Source of the DNA: Eustoma russellianum
Taxonomy: Eukaryota; Streptophyta; Magnoliopsida; Gentianales; Gentianaceae
DNA: 64,000 nucleotides
Direction: 5' to 3'
Assembly (NCBI GenBank): GCA_036186865.1
Contig: AP025040.1
Span: 39,431,693-39,495,692 of the forward strand
Shown here: positions 1 to 11,229 of the stretch, piece after piece
Layout: each line of letters begins with the position of its first letter
Numbering within the stretch: position 1 is the first letter of the stretch
Position numbers and translations under genes: made by a program
The notes under the pieces: generated by a model
Seen by the model: only the letters and a program-made list of their open reading frames with translations
Database searches by the model: none
Told to the model about the DNA's origin: nothing

Positions 1-72
1 GAATTTTCTCCCCCTTGATTTGTGCAATCAATCTCTCTCCCCCCTTAAATCATGCATTCTCTCCCCCTTTAT
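1..72 (-). promoter_or_regulatory. Repeated polypurine tracts of element A
   Basis: On the minus strand this segment holds three separate AGGGGGAG-type purine boxes, seen on the plus strand as C-runs at about 9-15, 39-46 and 62-68. Such tracts prime plus-strand DNA synthesis and lie just before the 3' LTR, so the LTR should begin a short distance left of base 1. Clustered multiple tracts are typical of Sireviruses. Confidence 0.7.
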
Positions 73-114
73 TTTGGAAAGTCAATCAAAAATGCATGTA
101 AATATGGAAAGACA

Positions 115-588
115 TCAAATCAAATCAGCAGAAATCATGCCTAATTTAGAACGAAGATTTTCATACGTGGCCTGATTAAGGGCCTTAGTGAAAATATCTG
201 CTACTTGTGCCTCTGTGCATACGTGATCTATGATAATATCACCATTGTTTACGTGATCACGAAGGAAGTGATAGCGGACTTCTATATGCTTTGCCTTAGA
301 ATTTAGAACGGGGTTCTCAGATAAGTTGATGGCGCTCATACTATCACAATATATAGGAATCTGATTTACTGTAATCCCAAAGTCAGAAAGTTGTTGTTTT
401 AGCCATAGTAATTGTGTGCAACAAAGACTAAGTGCCATGTATTCAGCTTCAGTGGCAGATAAGGCTACGCTTGCTTGCTTTTTAGAAAAAAATGAAATAA
501 GTGAATTTCCTATAAATTGACACGTGCCACTCGTGCTTTTTCTATCTATTTTACATCCACCATAATCTGCGTCAGTATAGGTATGCAA
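115..588 (-). pseudogene. RNase H domain of element A pol
   Basis: This is the C-terminal Copia RNase H, which removes the RNA strand during reverse transcription. Visible motifs are DADYGGCKIDRKSTSGTCQ near the start, the ALSATEAEYMAL segment, YCDSMSAINLSENP, and the terminal HIEVRYHFLRDHV and ADIFTKAL motifs that close Copia pol. A stop separates it from the reverse transcriptase fragment at 595-1548, although the two should form one polyprotein. In the tryptophan-rich segment, SFFSKKQ replaces the usual SWFSKKQ. It ends with SADLI and a stop about 45 bp from the purine tracts, so no envelope-like frame follows. Confidence 0.85.
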
Positions 589-594
589 GTTAAA

Positions 595-1548
595 TTAACA
601 ATCTTTATCGTACCAAATGCCTAAGGTGGGTGTGTGCTTAATATGTCGAAATATTCTTTTCACAGTATTGTAGTGAGACACTTTTGGTTGACTTTGAAAA
701 CGTGCACACATACATACACTGAACATGATATCAGGTCTACTAGCAGTAAGATAAAGCAAGGAGCCAATCATAGACCTATATAAAGTATTATCAAAATCCT
801 TACCATGTTCATCTTTATCTAATTTAGTGGTGACGCTCATAGGGGTGGGGGACGGTTTCAAATTCTCAAAGTTGAACTTTTTAATCATATCATTTATATA
901 TTTAACTTGGCTTATGTGTACACCTTTACTTGTTTGTTTAATCTGCAAGCCAAGAAAGTAATTCAATTCACCAACCATAGACATTTCAAATTCGGATTTC
1001 ATGCAAGTCTTAAAATCTTCAACAAGTTTATGAGAGGTAGAGCCGAAAATGATGTCATCAACATAAATTTGAATAATTAGTAAATCCGATTTATCTTGTT
1101 TCAAAAATAGAGTACTATCTATAATGCCTCTTTTAAAACTGTTTTCTAAGAGAAAAGTAGCAAAACGATCATACCATGCTCTAGGTGCTTGCTTTAAACC
1201 ATATAGTGCCTTCTTTAGTTTGTACACATGATCGGGGTGTTTCAAATCTTCAAAATCCGGTGGTTGTTTTACGTATACTGCTTCTTGTATAAATCTATTT
1301 AAGAATGCACTTTTCACGTCCATTTGATTAAGTTTAAAACCTTTCATGCAATCAATAGAAAGTAAAAGTCGTATGGCTTCTAAACGTGCTACTGGTGCAA
1401 ATGTTTCATCATAATCTATTCCTTCTTCTTGGTTATATCCTTGTGCTACAAGTCTAGCTTTGTTTCTAACAACTTTTCCTTCTTCATTTATTTTATTTCT
1501 AAACACCCACTTTGTGCCTATTATAGTCTTAGCTTGTAGTCGTGGCAC
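595..1548 (-). pseudogene. Reverse transcriptase of element A
   Basis: This fragment covers the Copia reverse transcriptase (RVT_2 family). It contains GTKWVFRNK near the N-terminus, DYDETFAPVARLEAIR, MDVKSAFLN, the KKALYGLKQAPRAWYDR block and the catalytic YVDDIIFGST motif around residue 163. LTASRPDIMFSVCMCARFQSQPK follows at the RT/RNase H link. At that link this copy reads Gln, where all three array copies carry a stop. The frame starts inside the protein, because the join to integrase upstream is shifted, and it ends in a stop before the RNase H. The catalytic residues look intact but the polyprotein is broken. Confidence 0.88.
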
Positions 1549-1568
1549 TAAATCCCATACATCATTTC

Positions 1569-2225
1569 TTACAAATTGATTTCGTTATGCATAGCATCAA
1601 TCCAAGAAGAATCACTCAAAGCATCAAACACATTTTTAGGTTCAATTTCGGATATCATGGCATGAAATTGATTTATTTCATCCGCATTTATTCTTTTACG
1701 TGGTCGCACACCGTGAGTGATATCACCTATAATTAGATCGTGTGGGTGATCTTTATGCCATCTTGGTTGATTATTTTCTACGTTCTCATGCATTTCTAAG
1801 TGATCATGCGTTTCTAGTGTATCATGCGTGCCATCATCATTCAACACGGGTTTTAATTCAAAATCATCGTCATATTCTTTATCTTTATCAATCTCACCAA
1901 ATTCATTAAACTTCACATGAATGGATTCTAGAATTTGCCTAGTGATGGGATCATAACATCTATATGCTTTTGAATTCACAGAATACCCAACAAAGATGCA
2001 TTCAATTGATTTAGATTCAAACTTATCTAAATTATCTTTCGTATTTAATACAAAGCATATGCAACCAAACACACGAAAGTAATCAATTTTAGTCATGCGA
2101 TCATTTAATATCTCATAAGACATTTTATTTATTTTCTTTCTAATAGACAACCGATTTACTATATAGCATGCACAATTTACGGCTACCACCCACAAAAATC
2201 TAGGCAATTTATTTTCACATAACAT
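1569..2225 (-). pseudogene. Integrase C-terminal part and linker of element A
   Basis: The fragment begins with MLCENKLPRFLW, the conserved stretch after the Copia integrase core. It contains the KIDYFRVFGCICFV and KFESKSIECIFVGYS motifs of the integrase C-terminal domain. An acidic, variable linker leads into the SWIDAMHNEINL segment that normally joins reverse transcriptase. Just upstream, at about 2226-2275, the conserved catalytic glutamate of the VVE motif reads as a stop codon (TAA). A shift at 1548-1569 separates it from the RT fragment. Confidence 0.82.
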
Positions 2226-2275
2226 GGTTCTAGCTATCTCTTGTAGTGTCCTATTCTTTCTTTATACTACTCCAT

Positions 2276-3118
2276 TTAGTTGTGGAGTTCTAGGTGGTGA
2301 AACTCGTGTTTGATTCCTTTTTCTTCGCAAAATGCAATCATGTCCTTGTTTTTAAATTCACCGCCTCTATCGCTTCTAATCCTTTTCACATTGAAGCCAT
2401 ATTGATTTTCAAGTTGTTTTATTAGTTTTGCAATCTCAACGACACTATCATCCTTATGTGCAAGAAACAAAGTCAAAGTATAACGAGAAAAATCATCAAC
2501 AATCACACAAGCATAATGACGTCCACCGAGACTTGTAGTGCGACTAGGATCAAACAAATCAATGTGTAATAATTCTAAAACTCTAGTCGTGCTTATTTCA
2601 TTTTTAGGTTTAAGTGACTCGCATGTTTGTTTGTCTTTAATGCAAGATTCACACAACTGAAAGTTGTCTAAATTAAGTTTAGGCAATCCTCGTATTAGGT
2701 TCTTTCGTTGGAGTTTTTCAAGTGTAGAAATGCCGATGTGTCCTAAACGTCTATGCCACAAGTTAACGTTAGGTTCATTTGACATAAAACACTTAACCTT
2801 AGCGTCTAACATGTCATCCATAGAAAGTGTAAAGATGTTTTCTTCTCTTTTTCCTTTTAACACTACTTCTCCATTTTTATTTATTATATTACAATATGGA
2901 TGAGTAAAACACACATCAAAACCATTGTCAATAAATTGTGAGATGCTAAGAAGATTATAGGATAAGTTGCTTACCAAAAAGACGGAGATTTGAAGGGTGC
3001 TTGGGCTTCTGATTGTACCTTTTCCAATGATCTTGCCTTCATTGTTGTCTCTAAAGGTCACAGATCCGCCTTTTATGACCTTCTTCAACTTTGTGAACAA
3101 GCTCGGGTCACCCGTCAT
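2276..3118 (-). pseudogene. Protease end, GAG-preintegrase and integrase core of element A
   Basis: The aspartic protease active site DSG lies just upstream at 3131-3139 in the same reading direction, followed here by HMTG. The integrase zinc-binding HHCC module is visible as WHRRLGHIG plus QLCESCIK, with both cysteines present. Core acidic residues are seen in LLHIDLF, VDDFSRY and RIRSDRGGEF. The frame is lost at HEFHHLELHN, just before the third catalytic residue. Together with the stop in the glutamate codon, this makes the integrase non-functional in this copy. Confidence 0.85.
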
Positions 3119-3238
3119 GTGCCTCGAGCAACCACTATCAAGGAACCATTTGATAGATGTATCTTTTGATGTGTGGGTTCCCTGTAATGTACAAACATAA
3201 TTTAGGTACCCTTTTAATTTTGGGTCCTTACGAGTTAG

Positions 3239-3982
3239 TTATCCACCTCTTAGTAAAAGTACCTTTCGGTACCCATACTTGAGTGATCCTACTCGGTCTA
3301 GCAAATGGTAAGAATGTAGATGAAGGAGCAATGTAGTAGACATGTGGTGAGTGGACTTTAGGCCTTTGGCTGAGAACTCCTTTATATGCATCATATTGAG
3401 TGCGTTTTTGATATGTTCTCGTGTTGGTGTGCATAGTGCGTGATCTAGATGGATAAAATGAATGTCGTGTATGCAACACTTGTTTTTTCTCATATCTATA
3501 TGGCACATAATTATATTTTGCATGATATGAAGAAGAAGCATGACGAGATGAGGGAGAGGGGGTCTTTGCGTCATCTTAGACGCCACGTTTGCTTTAGGTG
3601 TGTCTACTTTCTTAGACAAGACGAATTTGGTTGGTTTAATTGATACATCATTTGTCTCAATGTATCCTAATCTGGTTTTATCACTATCATGTTTTTGTGA
3701 TAGAATAATACAATCTAGCATGTTAGATCCCGTGTCAAATTGTTTCATCATCTTCTTTAAATCTGTATTCCTTGATTTCAAATTTGAAATCTCAGATTTC
3801 ATTTCATTATTATGAGTGGTCAATGATGAGATCTCTGTCTGTAATGCATTAATGATGCATAACGACTCTTCTTTTGAATCGTTTGATTGAGCAACAATAT
3901 TCGTGTTACAAGATTCTAACAACTTATTGTCTTCAATTAATCGCTTCTTTTCTTTTGCGAGAGTCTTAGTAAATTTATGCAA
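3239..3982 (-). pseudogene. Gag C-terminal coiled-coil region of element A
   Basis: This corresponds to the C-terminal third of the 590-620 residue gag of the array copies. It opens with LHKFTKTLAKEKKRL and continues as a charged, heptad-like stretch (ISSLTTHNNEMKSEISNL), predicted to be a coiled coil. The second half is basic and rich in His, Tyr and Arg. The overlapping frame at 3228-3506 holds the better match for the last part (PYRYEKK, then VWVPKGTFTKR), so a frameshift lies near 3500. Long coiled-coil gag tails are typical of Sireviruses. Confidence 0.75.
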
Positions 3983-4087
3983 TTCTAAATACTGACTGAA
4001 AAGATCATCATAAGAAGGTTCAAAGTCAGAATCAGAGTCAGAAGATACCTCGTTTGATGCTTTGGATACAAAGCATACTTGTGCAAT

Positions 4088-5149
4088 CTACTCTTCTGTA
4101 TCAGTCTCAGAATCAGATGTGTCACTCCAAGTGGAGACCTTGAGAGCTCTTCTCCTTTGCTGAGGTTCTGAGACGAGTCTATTTTTGGTCCGATCCTTGT
4201 CGGGGTGTTTGTTTGCTTGCTTGACCTTATTAGGGCAGTCATATGATAGATGTCCAAGTTTACCGCATTCGTAATATTTAACATCCTTCTCATTTGTCTT
4301 GTTCTTATTTCTTTTAGTGGAAGTAGCCTTAGGTTTGTTTTTAAATGACTTTCTCATGAATTTTCTCAAGCCTTTAGCCAATAAAATTAAGTCATCGTTG
4401 TCTGATTCAGAATCACTATCATCTACGTGATCAGAAGAAGTAGAGACGTATTCATTTGTTTTAAAAGCAATATCCGATTTCCTTATAGTGAGTTTGTTCT
4501 CATATACCTTAAGTGATCCAATTAGTTCCTCCATTTTAATTGATCTAGTTTCTTTGCTCTCCTCTATAGCCGTCACTTTAGGGTCCCATTCGGATGGTAG
4601 GCTTCGTAAGACCTTTTGGACCTTTTCCTGCATAGAGAAGGCTTTGCCAAGAGACTCAAGAGAATTATAAATGTTAGTCATGCGTAGATCCATATCAACG
4701 ATAGATTCATTTGGCAATAATTTAAATGACTCGAGTGTGGACATAAGCATGTTGATTTTGGACTCTTTTACTTGACTAGTGCCTTCGTGTTTCATTTCAA
4801 GAATTCTCCACATTTCTTGAGCACTAGAGCAATTTGACACATAGCTAGATTCACTTTTACTTAGCCCATTTAGAAGTAATTGCATGGCCCTAGCATTCAT
4901 GCTCAATCTCTTTTTATCATCACTATTATGCTCTTGTTTAGGCTTAACCTCTAGTGTGACTCTATCTACAGTGGATAACTTTAACGGAACAAATGGACCA
5001 TCTTCTATAATGGACCATAGATCAATATCAATGGCCATAAGAAAAAGTTTCATTCTTAACTTCCATTGAATGAAAGACTCACCATCAAAGAGTGGAGGCC
5101 TTTGACTGGACATACCTTCTTGCTCGGTTTTGAAGTTTGTGGTTGCCAT
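4088..5149 (-). pseudogene. Gag N-terminal and nucleocapsid part of element A
   Basis: The start chosen is the ATG of MATTNFKTEQ (codon 5147-5149), which matches the start in the three array copies; the open frame happens to run further upstream through the primer site. RPPLFDGESFIQWKLRM and the following ~200 residues match Copia gag (UBN2-type). An acidic Ser/Asp tract and a CCHC zinc knuckle follow. The knuckle reads YYECGKLGHLSYDC, so its first cysteine is lost. A shifted frame separates this part from the coiled-coil tail. Confidence 0.85.
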
Positions 5150-5191
5150 CTCACATAGATCATTGGATCCTTTTGTTGTGAGTGTTCCTGC

Positions 5192-5203
5192 GCCCTGATA
5201 CCA
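5192..5203 (-). promoter_or_regulatory. Primer binding site of element A
   Basis: On the minus strand this reads TGGTATCAGGGC, one base from TGGTATCAGAGC, the complement of the plant initiator Met tRNA 3' end. It lies two bases inside the LTR edge at 5206 and so fixes the element's orientation. Confidence 0.88.
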
Positions 5204-5798
5204 CTTGTAGGATCTGCAAGGCACCACTAGAAGGGAGGTTGAATAGTTGGTGCGGAAAATGTGGCTTTTAAAATTGTTTTAAACCAAAAACCCAACTTCT
5301 GAAAACAGTTTCTGTTTTCAGGACCTGTTTGGAACGTTTTGAAAACTAGGTTACAGGTCTTCAAAAATTCTGAAATTTGGAGAGATCTTAGTCTCAGATG
5401 TTGGAGATATCTTAGTCTGATTTGAAAAATTAATTCCAATTAAACCGTGACTTCAGATGCTCTAAAAATTTAATGACTAATCCCTTATTAGGTGTATTTA
5501 ATTGGGTTGAAACAGTTTTGAAAACTTCTTTTGGGAAGTTAGTCAAATACGTTCAAAGTCTCAACCTTTGCAAGCCTGAAAATCAGACTGCACTAGTCTC
5601 AGCACTTTTGACGTTTGGATGGCTTATACTTGTCCAAAACGGTTGAAAGTTGCGCCAAATAAACCTTAAGACGTGTGGATATGTTTCCTGAAAGTTTCGT
5701 GATTTTTGAAGTTCGTTTACTATTTTTAAGAATGTGATAACAATGATCCACTATGCTGGAAACTTAAAATAAGTGGTGGAAAGTAAAGAACACAAGGA

Positions 5799-5806
5799 AT
5801 TTTATA
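5799..5806 (-). promoter_or_regulatory. Probable TATA box of the element A LTR
   Basis: The minus strand reads TATAAAAT directly downstream of GAACCAG. The same block occurs at the same relative place in all full-length LTRs of this family, about 0.6-0.7 kb from the internal edge. It would leave a long R-U5. Confidence 0.5.
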
Positions 5807-6500
5807 CTGGTTCGGTTAAATCAACCTACTCCAGTCTTCAAGGGTACCTTCCTCGGTTATCATTAATCATAAAACACAAACAACACCTTCCCACACAGGG
5901 TCAATGGAGTTACATACCAACTGCAACCCTTTACAAACTTTGTAAGTGATTACAACGATCACGAACACCACCACCTAGCGGATGCAAGATTGATCACACC
6001 TTGATCAATCTTTTACAACAATATAGAGTATATGGTGGTATAGATAAAGCCTATTCAAGATGTATGAATATGAATACAATAGGTTTTAAGAGAGAAGAAA
6101 GAAAGAAGTGTAGAAAGAAGGAGTAGAAAACGTTTTTGATCTTGGAAACTTGTAAGACTTGTCTTGTATTTTGTTTGCTCTCCTTCTTCTCTTTTTATCA
6201 ATATTGGCTGCCCCCTATTGCATGTCTTCCTCCTTGAAAATTATCTTTTTAGTCCTTGGAAGAATATCTTGCATCATTGTGACATTTCCTTGCTTACTTG
6301 ACAACTCCTCATTGTATGATCATTAAGCCTTTTCTTACTTGGCACTCATTGATTAGATGAAAGTTGTCATCATTTGATGACTAGATAAATATAAAAAATA
6401 TCACTTAAAACATGTGCCAATTAGCCATAAAAATGTTTCTATAAGTCTCATATCAATTCCACATAATTAGCAAGACAAATTATCACCATTAACATCATGA

Positions 6501-6850
6501 AAATCGGCCAACATTATTCTCCACATGCTGAAATTTTCAGCATGTGTGATATCCAAGACAAGTTCAAATTATTGCCATGTATGTAGTAGATTTATCCCTT
6601 GAAAATAAAAAATCAAATATGCTTAATTTTGAGTCAAGAATTCGGCCACATGCATTCCCACACATGCTGAAATTTTCAGCGTGTGTGATATTTCAAAATA
6701 TAATCACATTATTTCCATAACATTTTTAGAACATCGCCATTATATCTTTCATTTAATCCACTTAATTTAAAGAAGTAAATATGGCACAATCAATAGTAGA
6801 AATTCGGCCAGCCTTAATGCACACATGCTGAAATTTTCAGCATGTGTTAC
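6501..6850. repeat. Three CGGCCA-plus-palindrome modules in the A LTR
   Basis: Three copies of a 25-bp near-perfect palindrome (half-site CACATGCTGAAA) lie at 6522-6546, 6661-6685 (one mismatch) and 6822-6846, spaced 139 and 161 bp. Each has a CGGCCA motif about 15-20 bp to its left. The sequence between them is only weakly similar. Conserved palindromes in LTRs are a described Sirevirus trait. Confidence 0.8.
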
Positions 6851-7837
6851 AAATGTGACATAGTTTGAAATGTTACATTGTGTAGCCCCTTTCTTTATGT
6901 CACCAACCTTGTATACTTCATTCTTGGCCAATCAAGATGCCAACAAAGCTCCACATATGCTCCAACAAGGTTGTCTAGGCGTGTGATGATGGATTGTACA
7001 TGTGCTGAATTTTATTTTTGCAAACTTTGTAAAATAGTGCACAATAATTATACACACATGGTATATTCCAATCAACCCTTAATTGATTTTTCTTCAACAC
7101 TTTAGAATTTATAACGTATGTAAAAAGTGTCTAGATACATGTTATATGTCATGCCAAAAATGTTCCATGTGTCGTGTTCGTAGAAAATCGAATTTTCGAC
7201 GCTTGTCGATTACCCGATTTTTCTCCGATTAAATTCCAACTTTTTGCACATGTTATATATATTATGTTACACATAATATACATAAATTAAACTTTAATAT
7301 TCAGCACTCATGGCTGATTCAAAGTGGCGCCTACATGTGACAAAAATTGAATTTGGAATCTCCACAATTTGGCCTTAATTTAGGGTGATTTGTGTTTGCC
7401 AACATGGAATGATTTTATGGCTGTATAAACCATGTAAGCCACGAAATTTTTGGCCATTTTTGAAGTGTAGGGGTTGGCCATCTATATATGTCAAGTACGT
7501 GACACTTTAGCGAAGTTTCGTTATTCATCCGATACGACAATTTTTGGTTTAGAACCTTTTAACGTGTTGTAATAATTTTGTCATCACCATGACTTATATC
7601 ATATGATATAAGACCTGAATATACTCATAAATATGAGGTAAATATAGTGGTGTGACGTTAACGTACGTTCGTAAAATATATAACGTGTCGGTAGTACGTT
7701 GGAATATATTTGTGTAGTGCCTTTAAAAAAATATGTATATATATATATATATGTTAAAGGCGTGTGATAAAGAGAGTGAAGAAGACTTTCCATTCTTCAA
7801 TTTGTTGCCTTTGTGCCTTCTCAAAATATATCACCAT

Positions 7838-7900
7838 TTAATGAACTACTTAGTTCATTTAACTAAGTACTTCACTTAGTGAACTAGTTTAGTTCATTAA
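7838..7900. repeat. Terminal foldback in the A LTR
   Basis: TTAATGAACTA at the left and TAGTTCATTAA at the right are inverted copies. ACTTAGTT and AACTAAGT form a second inverted pair inside. The same foldback is kept in the array LTRs (for example 20176-20239). Element D inserted 23 bp beyond it. Confidence 0.65.
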
Positions 7901-7918
7901 TAGTGGCACCTGAAAATA

Positions 7919-7923
7919 GTTCA
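7919..7923. repeat. Target-site duplication of element D, left copy (GTTCA)
   Basis: GTTCA directly precedes the TGTTG end of D and recurs directly after D's CAACA end at 47731-47735. Confidence 0.9.
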
Positions 7924-10652
7924 TGTTGGTCCGTGCACCTGCAATAAACACCACTAGAAGGGGGGGTGAATAGTGGTTAGCGGAAATTACACTACACCCC
8001 ATTGTTAAAATCCCATTTGAAAACAGAATCTGAGACCACCTCAGATTCAGAACCCGTTTTTAAAAAATTCACAAATAATTGTACACAACTCCAAAAATTA
8101 TGAAACTTTCCAGAATTGAACTTCAATGAGTTAACAAGACTTTGTCCAAAAATCAGACAAAAATAAGATCGTTGGCCCTTCAAACAAATAAAAAGATTCA
8201 AATGGTCAATCTGGACAGAATTGGACAGAATGTTGCTGATTTTGCAAAACGTGTTTCTCTTTGAATACTCAACCAAAATGGTTGATCTTTATATAAAAAC
8301 ACTCATTAGGATGTGTAGATGAAGTTTCCAAAAGGCCCTGACCTTAAACAATTCTTGAAAAATGCATAATTTAAGTCTTCTCAAAACTGGTCAGATTGCA
8401 GCCAGATTGGAGCAGTTATCTTGCAAAGACTGAAAGACTAACTTTTCCTTGCTCAAATCATGTGATTCTTGTTGCAATGAAATCTAACAGTCTGAAGTAT
8501 AACTCCACCAAAAATCACGAAAATGTTTAGCTATTTTTTCAAATTGTGAGAAATTGTGTGAAAACTGCAGTCAAAACGGGCAGAAAACAGAAATAAAGAA
8601 ACAAGAGAAGAACACCGAGAATTTATCCTGGTTCATCAATGTGACCTACTCCAGTCCCAAGGAACACCTTTCCTTGGATTTCACTATGAAATGAACACCT
8701 TACAACAAGAGCCAAGCTTGATCCTTGGGTTATACACCAACCCTACTCAAGACTTGAATAATCACCTTCTAGGCAACACTTAGTTGCAACTCCTCTAACA
8801 CCTATTGATGTAGCCTTATAAAGATAGCTAATCAATCTTACAAATGAAGCTCAAGAGGCTTGTAGCTCACCACAATACAACAAGAACACCTTTGCTACAA
8901 TGAATAAAACAATAACAACAAGAAGATGAAGATGAAAGCTAGACAATTCAACAAATGCTTGTGAGCTTCAAGTGTGTTTCATCTTCTTCACCATTGCCTC
9001 TATTTATAGTGTGATTTGAGCCTTGAAGATAAGAACTCCAATGTGTCACCATCTTTATCATCAAGTCCAAATGTCTTCTCATCATTGGTTGGCTTTGTAC
9101 ACTTGGCAAAATAAAACACAATGATTGGTCCAGCTTGGCAATGTCATGTTGGCCGAAATTTTACACTTTGGCAAGTCATATTTATCCTTTGCAAAATGAA
9201 GATAATAAGAGGGATAATTCCACAAGAATACCTCAACTTCTAGTCTTAAAAATAGGCATGTGGGATTTGAAGAATTCAAAGTCAAATTTCAACTCCAAGA
9301 AGGATGTAGCCGTTGGGTTCATCCATAATTTCCAAAAATAAACTTTGATTTGCTTTAATAAAATAAGAAAGGATAATACCACCAAATTATCCTCAACTCC
9401 AAGCACCATAATAGGGCATGTGAGAGCTCCATTTGACTTCCAAAAATCTGCTGAAAATTCACCAAGAAACCATATAGCCGTTGGCTATATTTTTGAAATT
9501 TCCAAGTTGACAATTTTGCTAACTAGCTCCTTTTTGGTTGGTCCACTTGTCTCCATTTCACAAAATGTGTACAATATCATATCCACCTGATAATACACAT
9601 TTTTCAACATATATATATGTGTAGCATCTCAGTCTTTTGAAGAAGAAATAAATAGATAACAATTGACAAGATTATGTCAACGTGTAACACCGAAATTCCC
9701 CAATATTTCTTCTTATATGTTGAGATCATTTCCACACCTTTGACACCTTTAATATCTCTGAATAATGATGATAACTAATTCTCTTATAACATATATAAGA
9801 GGGTCTTCAAGAAAAAATAGAATGTGATATCTCAAATCGTCACATATCCAGCTATACTCAATAATATCATCGGTTGAGAGAATAAGATATAAGATCACCA
9901 TAAAATCTTCAAAATAATAATAACACAGCTCCAGAATGAAGATAATAATATTCTCAAGAGATTCCTTGAGTGAAAATACCAAAAATACCATTGGGGGTAA
10001 AATGACCAAAATACCCTTGATGTGAGAAAACTCCAGAAATGACCCCGAAGGTCAAAAATAACCATGATACCAACTTTGTCATCATAAATAGTAGAAGAAT
10101 ATGCTCTTGAAATATTTCTACCATATCATGTTCCTACAAAACTCAAAATACCAATTTTGCCCTTTTTGGTAAGTTGTAGAAACTTCCAAAGCATGTTAGT
10201 CACAAGACAATAATAATCACCAAAAACACGTAATAATCACATAATGAACATGTATAATTCATATACAAATGAAAACAACCAATTTATCACACTTTAGAAA
10301 AATATTTCTAAAAACCCTAGACATAGATCGATCGAAGTGCCTCAGTTTCAGAGATCGATGTCTCACAGAAAGTTTCAGAGTTTGCCTCTGACCTACATCG
10401 ATCGATCGAAGTGAGGGTTCGATGTACATCGATCGATCGATGTGTCTCAGGTTTAGAGATCGATGTCTCACAGAAAGGTCTTAAACTTTTCTGCCTTACA
10501 TAGATCGATCGATGTGCAACAACCTGAGAGATCGATGTCAACTTTTTCAACTTTTTCAACTTTTAATCACATATAACACCATGTGTGACATTTTTAAGTA
10601 TTCACCACTTAAAATCATGACTTTGAAAATTATCCAAACATATTTCTCAACA
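7924..10652 (-). repeat. Left (3') LTR of element D
   Basis: This is a 2,729-bp LTR opening TGTTGGTCC and ending CTCAACA. It shares with the A/array family a block at its start (CACCACTAGAAGGGGGG) and a core region (GGTTC, then ACCTACTCCAGTC). Otherwise it differs. It carries a cluster of ATCGATCGAT palindromes near its right end. No host gene is seen. Confidence 0.9.
10317..10545. repeat. ATCGATCGAT palindrome cluster in the left D LTR
   Basis: Imperfect repeats of units such as ACATCGATCGATCGA and GAGATCGATGTCTCACAG alternate over about 230 bp. The matching cluster in the other D LTR (47373-47620) has small rearrangements. CpG-containing palindromes recur every 30-60 bp. Confidence 0.8.
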
Positions 10653-10665
10653 TTCTCCCCCTTTT
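10653..10665 (-). promoter_or_regulatory. Polypurine tract of element D
   Basis: The minus strand reads AAAAGGGGGAGAA, directly against the LTR edge at 10652. Further purine boxes follow at about 10780 and 10890, again a multiple-tract arrangement. Confidence 0.75.
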
Positions 10666-10929
10666 GGATGATTTTCAAAATAACCTAACATGATTTTAAT
10701 GTCACAACTTATAACCAAAAATTTAACCAAATATTCTCAACTTTTAAATAGTATGCTGCTTCTCCTCAATTCATACTCTCCCCCTTAACCTATGCTCCAA
10801 AATTTATACCAATTAAAACTTAGCATATGATTAACCTGACTTACCAAACTAAAATCCATGACTTACCAACTAAAATCATGTACTTATTCTATCTCCCCCT
10901 TTATTTTGCAAATCATGCAAAAGATAGGA

Positions 10930-11187
10930 CTATGCAATGGTATCGTAAGTCATCATGCCTAATTTGGCTCGTAAGTTTTCAAAAGTGGCTTGATTAAGGC
11001 GTTTGGTGAAGATGTCAGCGATTTGGTGATCAGTTCTTATATGGTTTATCACTATGTCCTCATTTTGAACATGATCGCGAAGAAAGTGGTATCGCACCTC
11101 AATGTGTTTGGCCTTAGAATGAAGCACCGGATTCCGGGAAAGATTGATTGCACTTGTGCTATCGCAGAAAATTGGAATCTTTTTCAT
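10930..11187 (-). pseudogene. RNase H C-terminal fragment of element D
   Basis: The frame covers the end of Copia RNase H: FCDSTSAINLSRNP, HIEVRYHFLRDHV, ADIFTKRLNQATFENLR and a final LGMMTYDTIA. It is separated from the preceding part (11230-12141) by a stop near 11229, where the conserved Leu-Trp segment should read through. Sequence is close to but clearly distinct from the A/array RNase H, which supports a separate family. Confidence 0.82.
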
Positions 11188-11229
11188 TTTAATGCCAAAA
11201 TCACTAAGTTGCTGTTTAAGCCAAAGTAT

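Larger units (their letters stand above)
1..7923 (-). mobile_element. Sirevirus-like Copia element A, main part (interior plus most of 5' LTR)
   Basis: Read on the minus strand from right to left, the order is 5' LTR, initiator-Met primer site, gag with zinc knuckle, protease, integrase, reverse transcriptase, RNase H and purine tracts. This is the Ty1/Copia order, and the gag sequence resembles the SIRE/Maximus lineage. The interior runs from base 1 to 5205; the 3' LTR is outside the window. The 5' LTR is split by element D and its last 200 bp are at 47731-47930. The coding region is broken by several frameshifts and stops, so this copy is not autonomous. Family assignment is by recognition; no database search was possible. 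Confidence 0.9.
5206..7923 (-). repeat. 5' LTR of element A, first part (split by D)
   Basis: On the plus strand the LTR opens with TGTAGGATC and, after the D insertion, closes with CTCTACA at 47930, giving TGTAG/CTACA ends. The total is about 2.9 kb. It aligns by eye along its length with the ~3.05-kb LTRs of the array, but with many substitutions and small indels, so it is an older member of the same family. It includes a TATA-like box, three palindrome modules and a terminal foldback. No gene is present. Confidence 0.9.

Noticed and set aside
10317..10545. A repeat cluster that might suggest a CRISPR-like array
   Set aside because: Repeats are short, irregular and overlapping palindromes in a plant LTR, with no unique equal-length spacers and no cas genes.
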